Below, one piece after another: positions 50,363-59,563 of a stretch of DNA of 64,000 nt (the stretch's first letter is position 1; every line of letters starts with the position of its first letter). The notes under the pieces are model-generated. The model searched no databases, was not told the DNA's origin, and was given only the letters and a program-made list of their open reading frames with translations. This DNA comes from Clostridium_AT stratigraminis (GTDB taxonomy: Bacteria; Bacillota; Clostridia; Clostridiales; Clostridiaceae). The stretch lies in NCBI RefSeq assembly GCF_045310675.1, contig NZ_JBJHZZ010000002.1, positions 422,437 through 486,436 on the forward strand, given 5' to 3'. The translations under genes and the position numbers were made by a program.

Positions 50363-51616
50363 TTGGAAATACTATCTACAGGAGAAAAAATTAAACGAGC
50401 TAGAATATATAAGGGCTATACTTTAAAAGATTTATGCGAAGATAAAATATCCGTTTCCAAAATGAGCTGTATAGAAAACGACAAAATGGAACCAGAAGCT
50501 TGGATAATAGATATTATTTCAAAAAAACTGAATGTAGACAAGGATTATCTTTATCAAGGTATTAGAGAGCAGATTTCTCAAGGTATAGCTGCTTTGGAAG
50601 CTGAAAAAAACTCTAAAATATTAGAACAGAGCATTATATATTACTTAGGTTTTGCAGAGAAATATAATTACTTTGATTTATGTATTGAACTTATTCATAT
50701 GATGTTTATAAGCTATCTTAATATAAATGAGTTTCAAAAACTTCAATCTTTAACTTCAAAGTATTACGACTACTGCCAAAAGTCCCATGATGATGAAAAT
50801 TATTTGATATATAATATGGATATGGCAAAGTTTTTATATACTACAAGAGAGTTTTCTCAGGCTGCGGCTTATTATAATAATATAAAAATGCTAGCTAGGG
50901 AAAAGGAAAAGTTAAATATATTAGCAAGGGCTACCTATAATGAGGCAGCGTGTTTTTTAATGCTTGGAAACCATGAAAGGGCATATGAAGTTGCAGTTAG
51001 GCTTGAGGAATTGGTTGATTATTTGGAAGGTGATATTAGTAAGGCAGAGGTTTTTCAGATGTTAGCTATTCTTTCCTTAAGTATGGATAAAGGGAAATTC
51101 AAGGAATTCGAAGAAAAATCCTATGAATTATACGGAACTAACATTGAAAATAAAGCAATGGCTATTTATAATTATGCTTCTACTTTATTCGAAGTAAATA
51201 TAAAAAACAAGGCACTTGAATATATTAATAACGCACTATCTATCTATCCTAAAAACAACAAAAAAAAGCTTGTTAGATTTATGCTGTTAACTGTAGATGA
51301 ACTTTTTAATAATAATATATTAGATGCCGCTCAGGCTATCTGTGATGATGCATTAAATTATGCTATAAGTTTAAATGAAGTACATTTTATCGAAAAGGCT
51401 TATTATTTAAAATCAAGAATACTTCAAAAACTAGGGAATTCTATTTCTGCTGAAATGTATATGAATTTATCATTAGATGCCCTTTTAAAATTTGGTGGTA
51501 AGCAGGATATACAGAAAAGATTTATAGAAATGGGGTATATGTATTATAAGCTTAAACAAATTAAGGAATCAATTAAATATTTTAATTTGTCTATATCTTT
51601 AGAAAAGAAAATGTAA
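50363..51616 (+). CDS. HTH-TPR (RRNPP-like) regulator, tandem paralogue
   Basis: TTG 50363 follows GGGGTGAAACAAG. The 417-residue protein shares the start MEILSTGEKIKRARIYKGYT with its upstream neighbour and has a divergent HTH (LKDLCEDKISVSKMSCIEND) and TPR-like helices through the C-terminus (KQIKESIKYFNLSISLEKKM). The recognition helix differs strongly from the upstream copy, so DNA targets probably differ. The stop codon lies inside a palindrome shared with gatD. Confidence 0.75.
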   Translation: MEILSTGEKIKRARIYKGYTLKDLCEDKISVSKMSCIENDKMEPEAWIIDIISKKLNVDKDYLYQGIREQISQGIAALEAEKNSKILEQSIIYYLGFAEKYNYFDLCIELIHMMFISYLNINEFQKLQSLTSKYYDYCQKSHDDENYLIYNMDMAKFLYTTREFSQAAAYYNNIKMLAREKEKLNILARATYNEAACFLMLGNHERAYEVAVRLEELVDYLEGDISKAEVFQMLAILSLSMDKGKFKEFEEKSYELYGTNIENKAMAIYNYASTLFEVNIKNKALEYINNALSIYPKNNKKKLVRFMLLTVDELFNNNILDAAQAICDDALNYAISLNEVHFIEKAYYLKSRILQKLGNSISAEMYMNLSLDALLKFGGKQDIQKRFIEMGYMYYKLKQIKESIKYFNLSISLEKKM

Positions 51617-51636
51617 TAAATTACATTTTCTTTTCT
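51601..51636. terminator. Coding palindrome and bidirectional terminator
   Basis: AGAAAAGAAAATGTAAT is followed by AA and its exact inverse complement: 17-bp arms, 2-base centre. It contains the last codons and stops of both convergent genes, which therefore both end in EKKM. Confidence 0.85.
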
Positions 51637-52346
51637 CTATTTAAAATAAATTTTTTTGCAGCATGCTCATAGCTGTCATCTAAAGGATTCAATTCTACAT
51701 TGGAATATTTATTAGTAAGTGCAGCTTTTAATAACCTGTCTGCAAGCTCTGGATTTTTAGAGAGAATGGAACCGTGAAAATAGGTACAATAGGTATTTTT
51801 ATATATGCAGCCCTCATATCCATCTTCACCATTATTTCCATATCCAACTATTGTTTTCCCAAGTGGCTTAAGATTTCCTATATATGTTCTTCCTGAATGA
51901 TTTTCAAAACCTACGTATATTTCATTAGTATCTTCATTTATTATTACCGTATTTCCGATAAAACGTTTTTCGCCACCTTCCGTATAAATATCTAATACAT
52001 CAAGTCCTTCAAGCTTTTCGCCCTCTGGAGTAGTATAATATTTACCTAGTAGCTGATACCCGCCGCAAACACATAAAAAGACCTTATTAGCCTCTATGTA
52101 TTTGGTTAAATCATGCTTTTTAACTTCAATTAAGTCTTTTGATACAATGGACTGTTCGTAATCTTGACCTCCTCCGAAAAAGACGATATCATATTTTTCA
52201 GATTCAAAAGGATCTCCAATTGACACATTACTAATGTTTACCTTTATCCCTCTTTGCTCTGCCCTGTATTTTAAAATCAAAATATTTCCCAAATCACCAT
52301 AAACATTCAAGAGGTCTGGGTATAAATGACATATATTCAACTCCAT
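51621..52346 (-). CDS. gatD: Lipid II isoglutaminyl synthase, glutaminase subunit
   Basis: ATG 52346 (MELNICHLYPDLLNVYGDLG) is preferred over the start 18 bases upstream, which lies before the GAAGGTGA site. The 241-residue protein is a class I glutamine amidotransferase (CobQ-like) with IVFFGGGQDYEQ, catalytic Cys in FLCVCGGYQLLGKYY and His in TYFHGSIL. It supplies ammonia to MurT, which amidates the D-glutamate of lipid II to isoglutamine, a step needed for efficient peptidoglycan cross-linking. The murT stop is 22 bases upstream of this start. Confidence 0.92.
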   Translation of the reverse strand: MELNICHLYPDLLNVYGDLGNILILKYRAEQRGIKVNISNVSIGDPFESEKYDIVFFGGGQDYEQSIVSKDLIEVKKHDLTKYIEANKVFLCVCGGYQLLGKYYTTPEGEKLEGLDVLDIYTEGGEKRFIGNTVIINEDTNEIYVGFENHSGRTYIGNLKPLGKTIVGYGNNGEDGYEGCIYKNTYCTYFHGSILSKNPELADRLLKAALTNKYSNVELNPLDDSYEHAAKKFILNREKKM

Positions 52347-52368
52347 TAAATCACCTTCAATCATATAT

Positions 52369-53730
52369 TTACCACAGATTCTTTATATAACCCTTGCTGT
52401 GAAGATACTTTCTAAAGCTAATCATTGCTGTATAGGTTGCTAAAACATAAATTGTTAAAGTGTTACACACTGTTAGTTCTTCTAATAACTTATCATAAGA
52501 CTCACATAAGACAAAGCTTTCTGTACATAGACCAGCTACCTTTAATCTTATTGCCATATCATACATTCTGATACCAGATATCATAATATTGCTTAATTCA
52601 AGTTTTCTTAAATCCTCGAAATTGACATCCCATATCCAGGATACATCCCTGCCATCTGCATAATTATCATTAAGAAGAAAAGCTGCACTAACATTGTTCT
52701 TATCAAGGCTAATAGTTTTAAGCGCCTCGTCAAATCCTGCGGGGTTTTTAACTAAAACTATTTTTACTTCTTTATCTTTAATAGTTAAACTTTCTTGTCT
52801 TCCAAAGCTTGAAACAGTATTTCTAAGTGCCTTCTGAATAATATCAGCCTCTACCTCAAGAGTCCTTGCAATAGAATAAGCACATAAAGCATTATAAATA
52901 TTATAAGTTCCTGGTTGATTTATTTCATATTCTTCACCATTAACTAATACCAAGGATCCTTTTGAAGTTTGCTCAATTACAGAATCTACATAGTAAGATA
53001 GTTCAGGGCGTTTGTAACCGCAATTAGGGCAATAAAAACTTCCTAAGTGGTTATAGGTAATGAAGTCATAACTATAAGGAGCTTTACAATTCTTGCAAAA
53101 CTTTGCATCTGCATTAATATTAATTTCTTTGCTATCGCCATTATATGACTTAAAACCGTAATAAATACATTTATTTTGAACCCCTAAATCTCCTAGTAAA
53201 GATTCATCTCCATTTAAAACTAAGGTTGCTTCAGGAACCTTAACTATGCCATCTAAAATCTTCTTGAGAGTAGTATAAACCTCTCCATACCTATCCATTT
53301 GATCTCGAAATAAATTGGTGATTGTAATTATATTAGGAGTAACGTATTGGGTTACTAGTGGCACATTTGCCTCATCTGCTTCAATAACTGCATATTGCAT
53401 TGTATTTGTTTTTTTAAAGCTGTAGTTTTCAACAAAACAGGCTACTATCCCAGGAAGCATATTTGCCCCGGTATTATTAGTAATTACCTTCTTATTGCTT
53501 TCCTTTAAAATGTTATAAACCATGCTAGTGGTAGTTGTTTTCCCGTTAGTACCTGTTATTAAAATTACCTCATAATTTTTAGAAACGATAGATAAAATAG
53601 TACTATCAAGTTTTAAGGCAACTTTTCCCGGGAAATTTGTACCGCCTTTGAATAGTACTTTTGAAATTTTAATTATTGCTTTTGCTGTAATTATACTAAT
53701 TAATGCTTTAATATTTATTTTGAACACCAC
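52369..53730 (-). CDS. murT: Lipid II isoglutaminyl synthase, Mur ligase-like subunit
   Basis: The 453-residue protein has the Mur ligase ATP loop ITGTNGKTTTTSMVYNIL, then EADEANVPLV and the central domain containing a four-cysteine zinc ribbon (FCKNCKAP and FYCPNCGYKRPE), which marks MurT among Mur ligases. The C-terminal DUF1727 domain includes LLNDNYADGRDVSWIWDVNF with its conserved Asp. It activates the D-Glu carboxylate of lipid II for GatD-supplied ammonia. GTG 53730 is adopted; the AAGGTGGTG site overlaps it. Confidence 0.92.
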   Translation of the reverse strand: MVFKINIKALISIITAKAIIKISKVLFKGGTNFPGKVALKLDSTILSIVSKNYEVILITGTNGKTTTTSMVYNILKESNKKVITNNTGANMLPGIVACFVENYSFKKTNTMQYAVIEADEANVPLVTQYVTPNIITITNLFRDQMDRYGEVYTTLKKILDGIVKVPEATLVLNGDESLLGDLGVQNKCIYYGFKSYNGDSKEININADAKFCKNCKAPYSYDFITYNHLGSFYCPNCGYKRPELSYYVDSVIEQTSKGSLVLVNGEEYEINQPGTYNIYNALCAYSIARTLEVEADIIQKALRNTVSSFGRQESLTIKDKEVKIVLVKNPAGFDEALKTISLDKNNVSAAFLLNDNYADGRDVSWIWDVNFEDLRKLELSNIMISGIRMYDMAIRLKVAGLCTESFVLCESYDKLLEELTVCNTLTIYVLATYTAMISFRKYLHSKGYIKNLW

Positions 53731-53768
53731 CTTAGTCTTTTGTGACCTAGTTAATTATATACTATAAA

Positions 53769-54926
53769 TTAATTATTGACAGCAATATCATGAAAATTAT
53801 CACTAAGTTTAAAATTTAAATTAAAGGAATAGCTATTTATTCTTTTTAGAAAAGCATCTTTTTTATTTTCTGTAAGCAAAATAGGACAATAATCATTTTT
53901 ATAGCTTACAGAAGAAATGCTACAGGGGATTACTCGAATACCATAAGAAATTAATTTCTTGTTTTCAAATTTAAAATTACTTTGCAATATGAATGTATCC
54001 TTATCACTTGGATTTTTATTTCCACCAAAGCAGAAATTACCTAGGCTGTATGCTATGGGCTTATCTTTATAAAATTCCATGCCTTGAATCACATGAGGAT
54101 GATGACCAATTATTAGATCAGCACCATTGTCTATAGAATAATGGGCTAAATATTTTTGAGTATTATTTGGATAATTTGAACCTTCTACTCCCCAATGAAA
54201 GTTTATTATAACTAAACAGCCTTCATTCTTTAAATCCTGAATGTCTTTCTTTAAATTATTTAAAAAATTATCATCATAGTAAAAACCTGTATAGCCTAAA
54301 AATCCAAATTTGATTCCCTTAACTTCTGCTATCCACTTCTCTCCTTCACCGAAATAATTAATTCCCACCGCTTTAAGTGACTGTTTAGTATCAGAAAGTC
54401 CTTTAGTTAAATAATCTCTAATATGATTATTTGCAATATTTACACCTTCAATTGAGGCATCAGTTAATACCTTGGCATAGTCAGGTGGAGCTTTAAAAGT
54501 AAATTCTTTTTCTGCCTTAACATCAGCATTTGTAAAGGTTGTCTCAAGATTAGCTGTTGTTAAGTCATCCTTCTTAAAAATATCTGATACGTTTTTAAAA
54601 AAATAAGAATAATCCTTATTATTATTTTGAAAAACCTGCATAAATGAACCATTATAAGAAAATTTACTATCTGATCCAATGGTACAATCGCCTACACTGC
54701 TTATGGTAACTTCGCTTATAACAGGAGCAGGAGTAGATGCAGCAGGAGCTGCTTCTTCTATTTTATTTGATGTATCCATTTGGTTTAATGCGGTATCCTG
54801 TTGTATAGTATTTTTTTTATACCTATAATTGTAACTAATTAAAAACGAAAGTAAAAAAATCGAAATTAAAGATAAAATAATAAAAAATATTTTTTTTCGG
54901 TTTTTCTTCAAAGTTAATTCCTCCAC
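53769..54926 (-). CDS. CapA-family membrane-anchored metallophosphatase-like protein
   Basis: The 385-residue protein has a basic N-terminus and one membrane helix (KIFFIILSLISIFLLSFLIS), a Thr/Pro/Ala-rich spacer (EEAAPAASTPAPVIS), then an extracellular CapA/PgsA domain: ISSVGDCTIGSD, NLETTFT, GVNIANNHIRDYL, VIINFHWGVEGSNYP, ADLIIGHHPHVIQGMEF, AYSLGNFCFGG. Family members take part in poly-gamma-glutamate synthesis or wall-polymer processing. No pgsBC genes are nearby, so a capsule role is doubtful. Confidence 0.88.
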   Translation of the reverse strand: MEELTLKKNRKKIFFIILSLISIFLLSFLISYNYRYKKNTIQQDTALNQMDTSNKIEEAAPAASTPAPVISEVTISSVGDCTIGSDSKFSYNGSFMQVFQNNNKDYSYFFKNVSDIFKKDDLTTANLETTFTNADVKAEKEFTFKAPPDYAKVLTDASIEGVNIANNHIRDYLTKGLSDTKQSLKAVGINYFGEGEKWIAEVKGIKFGFLGYTGFYYDDNFLNNLKKDIQDLKNEGCLVIINFHWGVEGSNYPNNTQKYLAHYSIDNGADLIIGHHPHVIQGMEFYKDKPIAYSLGNFCFGGNKNPSDKDTFILQSNFKFENKKLISYGIRVIPCSISSVSYKNDYCPILLTENKKDAFLKRINSYSFNLNFKLSDNFHDIAVNN

Positions 54927-55086
54927 CCATTGAAATTTATAGGTTTAATATTTACTTTATTTATTTTAACATATTATATTATATAGAATAAATAGAAATA
55001 GAATTATTTTCTAAGTTGTTTTTGTGGTATTTTGTAGATTATTTTGTTAGAATAGCTATATATCATCTTAAAAAAGAGGTGTAGTA

Positions 55087-57291
55087 ATGAAATTAAAAGA
55101 AATTAAAGATATATTTAATAAGGACAAGCTTTTAAAAATTCAAGAGAAGTTAAAGATATGTTTTATGAAAATAAAAAAGATTTTCACACAAGATAAAATA
55201 AAAATAAGATTAGATAAAATAAGAAAAACATTCACTAAAGAGAAGCTAGCAGCAGCGTTGAATAAATTAAGAAATGTATTTACTAAAGAGAAAATTAAAA
55301 CGGCATTAAATAAAGTAAGTAATGTATTTACAAAAGAAAACATTAAAACAGCATTTAATAAAGTAAGAAATGTATTTACAAAAGAGAAAATTAAAACAGC
55401 ATTTAATAAAGTAAGAAATGTATTTACAAAAGAGAAAATTAAAACAGCATTAAGTAAAGTAAGAAATGTATTTACAAAAGAAAACATTAAAGCAGGATTA
55501 AATAAAGTAAGAAAAACATTTACTAAAGAAAACATCATTGAGGTTTATAAAAAAATAAGGAGTAGTCTTACAAAAGAAAATATTAGAAGAAGCTTAGTAA
55601 ATTTTAAAGTAAAGTTTAAAGAAAATAAAAGAGCATATATATCATTTTCTTTAGTTGGTATATTTTTAATAGCAGCATTAGTTTTTTCAGTTAATCAGGC
55701 TTATAATGATTTTGTTCCCGTAAGTCAGAGATATGTTATTTCAGAAAATAAAGCAGAAGAATATTATTACAATATGGAATACGATAAGGCAATAGAGGAA
55801 TACAAAAACATTAAAGTTAAGGACAAGAATCAAGGCCAGGGGCTTTGGGATGCTAAGATTTCAGAAATATACTCCATTAAAGGTGACATTGAAAACTCTA
55901 AAAAATCTATGGAGGATGCTCTAAAACTTGGAAGCAAGAATTCTGAGGTGCTTAATTATATAGTCTTTACAGAATTTATGAATAAAGACTATAAAACTGC
56001 CTTAACTCAAGGTGAAGAGGCGTTAAAACAATTTCCGAAAGATAAAAGATTAATTAAAACTATGTTTACTGTGTATAAGGCTAATAATGAAAAGGATAAA
56101 GCAAAAAATCTATTAACTAATTATCCACTTGATTATAAATCATCTGTAGATACAGCTGAATATGCTAGAATGCTAATGTTAGATGGTCAATGGGATCAAG
56201 GATATAAAGAGCTAAGAGCTGCATGGATTATTGATAAGGACGAATATAAGATATATGATATTTTAGCGCAGGTATCTGTATATAATAGGGATACATTACT
56301 TGAAAATGTTACCACTCTTTCAGAGAAGAATCCTAATGATTTAGCTTATAAAATGTGGCTGGCTAAAATATACTCATTAAGTGATTCAACTGCGGATCAG
56401 GCTAATAAAATACTGCAGGAATTAAAAAATGAGGATGTAGGTAAAATTGAAGTAAAGCTTATAGAAGCCTCTGTTCTTCAAGGTTTAAAACAAAATGATA
56501 AAGCTGATGAACTTTTAAAAAATGTAATTGATAATAATAAAGGCGATTATAGAGTTTTTCATACAGCAGGCTGGTATTATTTAAATAAGAAGGACCTAGT
56601 TAATGCTGAAAAATACTGCAGGGAATCTATAATTAAAAATAAGTCTTATACAGATAATTATGGCTTCTTAATGCCTGAAATATTGAAGGCAGAGGGGAAA
56701 AATGCGGATGCTGATCCATACTTTAGAACAGCAATATTTAAAGAACCTTACAATTACAATATTATGTTAACAGTAGCCAATTTCAATTGGTATACTACAA
56801 AAGATACTGCTAAGGCAATGGAATATTTTGACTATGCACAACTAATTAATCCAGAAGAACCTGAAATAAAATACAATATGGCTCAAATAGATATATCTAA
56901 TAATAAAACTGATGATGCTATTAATTTATTAAAGCAGTGCATCTCAATAAATGATAGTGTAGCTAAGTATCATAGGACATTAGGAACTATCTATCTTTTA
57001 AATGGAAAACCTGCAGATGGAATAAAAGAAATAAGGTATGCTTACGGGTCAGATCAAGAGGATATTCTAACATTGAATAACGCGGGTTGTTACTATATAT
57101 CTGTTGACCAAAATCTTGAGAAGGGTGAGTATAATTTAAGGAAGGCAGTAGAAGGTATTAATAGTACAACTGATAAATACACATCAGATACTATAAAGGC
57201 AAATTATAAAAAGGCAAAGGATTTTTTAGATCAATACAATATTGGAAAATCTAAAACCCTTAAGGTACCCGATTTAGTATTATTTTATTAA
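55087..57291 (+). CDS. Membrane TPR protein with a 16-residue basic tandem repeat
   Basis: The 734-residue protein begins with about nine contiguous 16-residue repeats (residues 27-170; consensus NKVRNVFTKEKIKTAF), strongly basic and predicted amphipathic helices. One membrane helix follows (SFSLVGIFLIAALVFSVNQA, about 183-203), placing the repeats in the cytoplasm. The large extracytoplasmic part (about 215-720) is TPR-like (KAEEYYYNMEYDKAIEEYKN, ADELLKNVIDNNKGDYR). No family with this N-terminus was recognised. The repeats could bind anionic membrane lipids, nucleic acid or partner proteins. Its own promoter region lies at 54927-55086. Confidence 0.65.
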   Translation: MKLKEIKDIFNKDKLLKIQEKLKICFMKIKKIFTQDKIKIRLDKIRKTFTKEKLAAALNKLRNVFTKEKIKTALNKVSNVFTKENIKTAFNKVRNVFTKEKIKTAFNKVRNVFTKEKIKTALSKVRNVFTKENIKAGLNKVRKTFTKENIIEVYKKIRSSLTKENIRRSLVNFKVKFKENKRAYISFSLVGIFLIAALVFSVNQAYNDFVPVSQRYVISENKAEEYYYNMEYDKAIEEYKNIKVKDKNQGQGLWDAKISEIYSIKGDIENSKKSMEDALKLGSKNSEVLNYIVFTEFMNKDYKTALTQGEEALKQFPKDKRLIKTMFTVYKANNEKDKAKNLLTNYPLDYKSSVDTAEYARMLMLDGQWDQGYKELRAAWIIDKDEYKIYDILAQVSVYNRDTLLENVTTLSEKNPNDLAYKMWLAKIYSLSDSTADQANKILQELKNEDVGKIEVKLIEASVLQGLKQNDKADELLKNVIDNNKGDYRVFHTAGWYYLNKKDLVNAEKYCRESIIKNKSYTDNYGFLMPEILKAEGKNADADPYFRTAIFKEPYNYNIMLTVANFNWYTTKDTAKAMEYFDYAQLINPEEPEIKYNMAQIDISNNKTDDAINLLKQCISINDSVAKYHRTLGTIYLLNGKPADGIKEIRYAYGSDQEDILTLNNAGCYYISVDQNLEKGEYNLRKAVEGINSTTDKYTSDTIKANYKKAKDFLDQYNIGKSKTLKVPDLVLFY
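55213..55596 (+). repeat. 48-bp tandem repeats within the TPR protein gene
   Basis: Eight units of 48 bases encode the 16-residue repeat; the central units (55261-55500) are nearly identical at the DNA level, with outer units diverged. This suggests recent unit gain or loss by slippage or recombination. Confidence 0.85.
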
Positions 57292-57295
57292 ATAA

Positions 57296-57323
57296 AAAAA
57301 GGTGGAGTTCACTCCACCTTTTT
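57296..57323. terminator. Bidirectional terminator after the TPR protein gene
   Basis: AAAAAGGTGGAG and CTCCACCTTTTT pair perfectly around TTCA and touch the yitT-like stop. Confidence 0.88.
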
Positions 57324-58170
57324 ATTGCATAGTTAAGGATTGTTTATAATTACCCAGTATATCATTTACAGGAGAAACTGCTATAAAGGCGGAAGGTTCA
57401 ATTGCCTTAACTATAGTTTTTAACGCGTTTAGCTGGTTTCTTTGGATTACAACATAAATAAATTTCTTTTTATCATTAGAATAACCGCCTACTGCATCTA
57501 ATACAGTAACTCCTCTAACAAGTCTAGTATTTATGTCGTTTATTATTTGTTTGGAATTTTCACATATTATTATACATTGCCGTGAGGAGGCTATACCCTC
57601 TTGAATAGCATCTAGTGTCTTAGTTCTTATAAAACTAGCTATAAGTGCATACATAACTGAACGAGGACCATAAGCATATGCTATTAAACAGTAAACTAGG
57701 ATATCTTGTACTAATAAGATGTTTGAAAGCTGAAGACCTTTAAACTTATTTTGAATGATTTTTGCTAAGATATCCAATCCTCCAGTAGAAGAAAAAGACA
57801 TAAAAATTAAATACACTGAAACACCTAAAAGCACACCTGAAAAAATAGCTGACAGAAGCATATCATCAATAGGCTTAAAGCTAAAGGCAGAATTAAAATA
57901 ATCAATGAGTAAGGATGAAAGAATAACTACGAAACCACTCCTTATTGCAAATTTGCTTCCTACCAATCTAAAGCCAAAAATAAATAATGGAATGTTCATT
58001 ACTATGGTTAGAATACCAATTTTAAGGCCAAAGAAATGATTTATAACCATAGCAATACCAGTAACTCCGCCTATACCTATTTTTGAAGGAACCAAGAATG
58101 CAGATACGGCTATTGATAAAATAGCACTTCCAAGAATTATTAAAGTATATTCCTTTAAAAGTTTAAGCAT
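57322..58170 (-). CDS. YitT-family membrane protein
   Basis: ATG 58170 with GGAGG ten bases upstream is preferred over the ORF extending to 58245. The 282-residue protein has about five to six helices (LIILGSAILSIAVSAFLVP, then IGIGGVTGIAMVIN) and a C-terminal cytoplasmic DUF2179-type domain (QCIIICENSKQIINDINT and GVTVLDAVGGYSND). The transmembrane part includes SFSSTGGLDILAKIIQNKF. The family is common in Firmicutes and has no firm function. Confidence 0.9.
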   Translation of the reverse strand: MLKLLKEYTLIILGSAILSIAVSAFLVPSKIGIGGVTGIAMVINHFFGLKIGILTIVMNIPLFIFGFRLVGSKFAIRSGFVVILSSLLIDYFNSAFSFKPIDDMLLSAIFSGVLLGVSVYLIFMSFSSTGGLDILAKIIQNKFKGLQLSNILLVQDILVYCLIAYAYGPRSVMYALIASFIRTKTLDAIQEGIASSRQCIIICENSKQIINDINTRLVRGVTVLDAVGGYSNDKKKFIYVVIQRNQLNALKTIVKAIEPSAFIAVSPVNDILGNYKQSLTMQ

Positions 58171-58377
58171 TTGAACTACCTCCAAGAAAATATGAATAAA
58201 TTGCTTCGAATAAGTAAAAATATGAATGATTAATTTCAACAGCATTATATTAACATAAATATTCTACTTCAACAATTAATAATTCTATAATTATAAATTT
58301 AATTCTTTACATAGTTTTGCCAAAAACTAAATTCCATAGTACAATAAGTTAAATAGTATTATACGAGGTGAATTAAT

Positions 58378-59355
58378 TTGGGCCCTTTAAAGTTTGAAAA
58401 TATATATTTTAACAAGATTTGGGGAGGAAGGGACTTTAGTAATTTTAGAAATAATCTTCCTCAAGGCGATATTGGTGAAAGCTGGGATGTTGCCTGCCAT
58501 CCTCATGGTACTAGTATTATTTCAAATGGCGAATTTAAAGGTATGAAGCTCAGTGAGCTTATAGACATAAAAGAAGAAGAAATTATAGGCAAGGAAGTTT
58601 CCAAATCATGGTTTCCATTACTTGTGAAGCTAATTAATGCTAAAGAAAAGCTTTCTGTTCAAGTTCATCCAAGTGATGATTATGCTAGAATAGCTGAGGG
58701 AGAACTTGGGAAGACAGAAGCGTGGTATATAGTTGAAGCTTCTAAAGACGCTAATATAGTACTTGGAACAAGACACTGTACTAAGGAACAATTTAAAAAA
58801 GCAATGGAAACAGGCAAATTTGATGAATATATGAATGTTATTCCAGTTAAAAAGGGTGAGGTTTATTTTGTAAAAAGCGGACTCATACATGCTATTGGTG
58901 GAGGAATAATTATAGCTGAAATACAACAAAATAGCGATACAACCTATAGAGTTTATGATTACAATAGAGGAAGAGAACTTCATTTAGACAAAGCTATGGA
59001 CGTTATAAACTTAAATTTATTTGGAGAAAAAAGCAGGGGTTTAGAGGTTAAATATGATGGCTATAGTAAAATTTATTATTGCTTATGTGAAAATTTTTCT
59101 CTAGAATTATATGATATTACCTCAAGTGTTAAAGAAGTTAGTGATCCTGAAAGATTTTATATATATTTAGTAGTAGAAGGTAATGGTGAAATTTTATTTA
59201 AAGGCGGAAAAGAAACTATTGATTTAGGGGAAAGCATATTAATTCCAGCAAGTCTAGGAGACTATGAAATATACGGGAACTTAAAGATTCTTAAAACATA
59301 TGTTCCAGATGTTGAAAAGGTAAAAAGTGAAATTCTAAGAAATGTAATATTTTAA
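58378..59355 (+). CDS. manA: Mannose-6-phosphate isomerase, class I
   Basis: The enzyme interconverts mannose-6-phosphate and fructose-6-phosphate. The 325-residue short form has the cupin zinc site in LSVQVHPSDDYA and GKTEAWYIVEA, with FVKSGLIHAIGGG and the sugar-binding GRELHLDKAMDVIN. TTG 58378 follows GAGGTG with seven bases' spacing; no ATG is available before KFENIYF. It stands alone, followed by a long hairpin. Confidence 0.9.
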   Translation: MGPLKFENIYFNKIWGGRDFSNFRNNLPQGDIGESWDVACHPHGTSIISNGEFKGMKLSELIDIKEEEIIGKEVSKSWFPLLVKLINAKEKLSVQVHPSDDYARIAEGELGKTEAWYIVEASKDANIVLGTRHCTKEQFKKAMETGKFDEYMNVIPVKKGEVYFVKSGLIHAIGGGIIIAEIQQNSDTTYRVYDYNRGRELHLDKAMDVINLNLFGEKSRGLEVKYDGYSKIYYCLCENFSLELYDITSSVKEVSDPERFYIYLVVEGNGEILFKGGKETIDLGESILIPASLGDYEIYGNLKILKTYVPDVEKVKSEILRNVIF

Positions 59356-59371
59356 TAGATTATTTATAATG

Positions 59372-59424
59372 ACATCCATATGATTTATTACTTATTTATA
59401 AAAAGTAATAAGTTATATGGATAT
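59372..59424. terminator. Long imperfect hairpin after manA
   Basis: Two 22-base arms, outer part CATCCATAT with ATATGGAT, pair with few mismatches around a 9-base loop; ATTATTTT follows. Confidence 0.7.
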
Positions 59425-59563
59425 TATTTTCAGAAAATTGAATGAAATGTCTTCAAAATAAATCAAAGTCTCTTAGACGTAAATTATTTCTTGCAAAGTT
59501 ATTGCTTATATGCAATAATTAAATAGTAATTATACATAAAGTATAAAACGGGGGGATCTAATA
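59425..59563 (+). promoter_or_regulatory. pckA promoter region
   Basis: ATTGC-TTATAT-GCAAT (around 59502-59517) is a short palindrome, a possible operator, overlapping TTGC-type -35 sequences; AGTAATTATACA follows. Carbon control of pckA is expected, but no known operator consensus was recognised. Confidence 0.35.

Noticed and set aside
55140..55538. A 132-residue minus-strand frame with a strongly repeated hydrophobic sequence
   Set aside because: It is the antisense shadow of the 16-residue repeat region and has no binding site.
55213..55596. CRISPR-like periodic repeat
   Set aside because: The 48-bp units are contiguous, have no unique spacers and are read through in frame as protein repeats.
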